Positions 62,569 through 64,000 of a DNA stretch of 64,000 bases are shown here, in pieces. Made by a program: the position numbers and the translations under genes. The notes under the pieces were generated by a model, which was not told where the DNA came from, searched no databases, and worked only from the letters and a program-made list of their open reading frames with translations. Position 1 is the stretch's first letter, and every line of letters begins with the position of its first letter. Origin of the DNA: Mucilaginibacter sp. PPCGB 2223 (lineage in GTDB: Bacteria > Bacteroidota > Bacteroidia > Sphingobacteriales > Sphingobacteriaceae); contig NZ_MDJS01000001.1 of NCBI RefSeq assembly GCF_001705515.1, positions 930,001-994,000 on the forward strand, given 5' to 3'.

Positions 62569-62681
62569 TATGAGTAGTGAATGGCATAATTAAAATTCGA
62601 TGTTTACTACTTAAAGGCAAAGATAGTATTTACTACTCATACCCCTATCCAATATTCACTATTCACCACTCTCTACTCACA
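62569..62681. repeat. 7-bp-period array with inverted arms flanking a promoter
   Basis: TATGAGTAGTGAAT (62569-62582) is repeated inverted as ATTTACTACTCATA (62628-62641), with one mismatch. Beyond it, ATCCAAT, ATTCACT, ATTCACC, ACTCTCT, ACTCACA (62647-62681) are consecutive heptads with core A(T/C)TCACn. The -7 box of the DUF255 gene lies between the arms. Confidence 0.6.
62618..62625 (-). promoter_or_regulatory. -7 box of DUF255 gene
   Basis: CAAAGATA on the plus strand, TATCTTTG on the minus strand, in GGCAAAGATAG, 66 nt before the ATG at 62552. Confidence 0.55.
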
Positions 62682-62929
62682 AACACAAAGCGGCAGAGGT
62701 TTTAGCCCCCACCGCTAAAAAAAATACAAATAAAATTGAGATCCTCTTAAAAAAATGAGGTGGTTAGGTTGTAGACCTTAATGCTATATATCTTATTGTT
62801 ATCGCCTCACATATATAACGAATTACGAAACAAAAGGTTATTAAAAAATTGAAAAATATTATCGTTTGCTGACATACTCCGGCATGCTGATAATTTTCGG
62901 GTTAACGGATAAAAATTTACCTTAGCCCC

Positions 62930-64000
62930 ATGCTTATTACACACACCGATATCTACCGTTTCAGCATCGCTATGGAACCGTTCACCATTGCCACCGGTAC
63001 CATGACCTTTGCGCAGAATACCTTTATACGTGTGCATACCGATGCCGGTTTTTACGGCGTGGGCGAGTGTTCGGCCTTCCCGATGATCGTAGGTGAAACA
63101 CAGGATACCTGCCTGCTGATGGCCCGCGAATTTGCCGCACTGTGGAAGGGTAAAGATCCGCTTGATATGGCCGCCCGTTTGCAGGACCTGCACAACTTTA
63201 CGGCCAACAACGCTACCATCAAAAGCGCTTTTGATATGGCTTTATATGATATTGCTGCTAAAAATGCCGGTCTACCTTTATACCAATACTTAGGTGGCAG
63301 CAGGCGTCCCGTTGAAACAGATATTACTATAGGTATTGGCCAACCCGATGATATGGCCGCCAAAGCGGTAAAACTGAAGCAATCGGGCGCTACTATCCTC
63401 AAAATAAAATTAGGTAAAGATGCCGACACCGATATCGAACGGATAAGCAAGATACGCCAGGCAGTTGGCCCGGAAATGAAGGTACGTATTGATGCTAACC
63501 AGGGCTGGAGCTTTGAAGACGCCGTGAAAGCATTACAGGGCATGGCCAGCCTGGATGTTGAGTTTTGTGAGCAACCGATGCGTACCTGGTACGATGACCT
63601 GTTACCCCGCCTGATGGAACTTTCGCCGGTAAAAATTATGGCCGACGAAAGCGTGTATAACCACCACGATGCACGCAAGCAGATCAACAGCAAAAGCTGC
63701 CATTATATCAACATTAAATTCGCCAAATCGGGCGGCATTAACGAAGCCATTAAAATACACGATATTGGCGATGACCTCGGCATCCCGGTAATGATGGGCG
63801 GCATGTTGGAGAGCCGTATTGCAGCCAGCGCGCAGATGCATTTTGTATACGCCAGTCCGAATGTAAAATTCTTCGATATGGATACCTGTATGCTCGGCCA
63901 TTTGGAAGATCCGGTTGTGGGCGGTGTTACTTACAACGGGTATCATTTAACTATTGATGATACCATTGGCATTGGAGCCGATGCAGATGAGGCGTTTTTG
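62930..64000 (+). CDS. dipeptide epimerase (enolase superfamily), partial at window end
   Basis: The first 357 codons of an L-Ala-D/L-Glu (dipeptide) epimerase-like enzyme of the muconate-lactonizing subgroup; the frame is open through the window end, so the true length is unknown. The catalytic K-x-K is Lys158 and Lys160 (ILKIKLG), metal ligands are Asp188 (RIDANQGW), Glu214 (CEQP) and Asp239 (ADES), and Lys266 in KFAKSGG acts as the other acid/base. These fit epimerases acting on peptidoglycan-derived dipeptides, though muconate- or N-acylamino-acid activity is possible. A -7-like TACCTTAG ends 4 nt before the ATG. Confidence 0.92.
   Translation, partial: MLITHTDIYRFSIAMEPFTIATGTMTFAQNTFIRVHTDAGFYGVGECSAFPMIVGETQDTCLLMAREFAALWKGKDPLDMAARLQDLHNFTANNATIKSAFDMALYDIAAKNAGLPLYQYLGGSRRPVETDITIGIGQPDDMAAKAVKLKQSGATILKIKLGKDADTDIERISKIRQAVGPEMKVRIDANQGWSFEDAVKALQGMASLDVEFCEQPMRTWYDDLLPRLMELSPVKIMADESVYNHHDARKQINSKSCHYINIKFAKSGGINEAIKIHDIGDDLGIPVMMGGMLESRIAASAQMHFVYASPNVKFFDMDTCMLGHLEDPVVGGVTYNGYHLTIDDTIGIGADADEAFL

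Larger units (their letters stand above)
62553..62929. other. divergent intergenic region
   Basis: The 377-nt gap between the DUF255 gene (-) and the epimerase gene (+) contains a 7-bp-period array with inverted arms (62569-62681), a -7 box on the minus strand (62618-62625), an imperfect GC-rich hairpin (around 62690-62718), and a -7-like TACCTTAG (62918-62925) just before the epimerase ATG. No ORF is convincing. Confidence 0.6.

Overview
The window is a stretch of a Bacteroidota chromosome, most probably from the family Sphingobacteriaceae (Mucilaginibacter/Pedobacter-like). The basis is the type of housekeeping proteins, Bacteroidota promoters (-7 box TAnnTTTG, in the best cases with a TTTG-like -33 box about 19 nt upstream), almost no Shine-Dalgarno sequences, Gram-negative envelope genes (kdsB, a LolD-like ABC ATPase, many lipoproteins), and typical Bacteroidota families (paired DUF1501/DUF1800, TonB_C proteins, MG2-like export proteins). 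I see no rRNA, tRNA, CRISPR array, insertion sequence or prophage.

Layout. 0-9.3 kb: small hypotheticals, a flavin monooxygenase with a lipoprotein, an isolated 32-residue membrane mini-protein with its own promoter and terminator, a glycosyltransferase-like protein, mnmA, topA, a CPBP protease and an XRE regulator. 9.4-17.6 kb: a PolB-like exonuclease, a fused oligopeptide-type ABC ATPase, a LolD-like ATPase followed by a frameshifted lipoprotein gene, gatC, two tandem plsC genes, trpS, a deoxynucleoside kinase and kdsB. 17.7-24 kb: pyrG, yidC, and an ECF sigma operon with a short membrane protein and two Pro-rich periplasmic proteins. 24-31 kb: two TonB_C proteins, rplU-rpmA (L27 with a long Ala/Lys/Glu tail), a dicarboxylate symporter and a second ECF sigma with a membrane partner. 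31-45 kb: guaB, a NUDIX hydrolase, ppsA divergent from an AraC regulator, the DUF1501/DUF1800 pair, an MsbA-like exporter and a beta-CASP nuclease. 45-48 kb: four tandem paralogous lipoproteins whose Gly/Ser linkers get longer along the array. 48-64 kb: serA-serC, rpe, pnp, rpsO, a thioesterase, two tandem ~820-residue MG2-like proteins, a SlyD-like isomerase, a DUF255 protein, and a dipeptide epimerase cut by the window end.

The strongest unexplained signal is a family of short-period intergenic arrays. At ten intergenic sites a 7- or 8-bp word is iterated at fixed spacing with drifting sequence (for example AGTCnnn five times, then GACT four times, all 7 bp apart). The word differs from site to site, many sites have inverted arms, and several abut the -7 box or start codon of the next gene. 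A second signal is the compact 0.2-kb mini-protein transcription unit at 2285-2485. All coordinates and motifs were read by eye; no search or alignment program was run.
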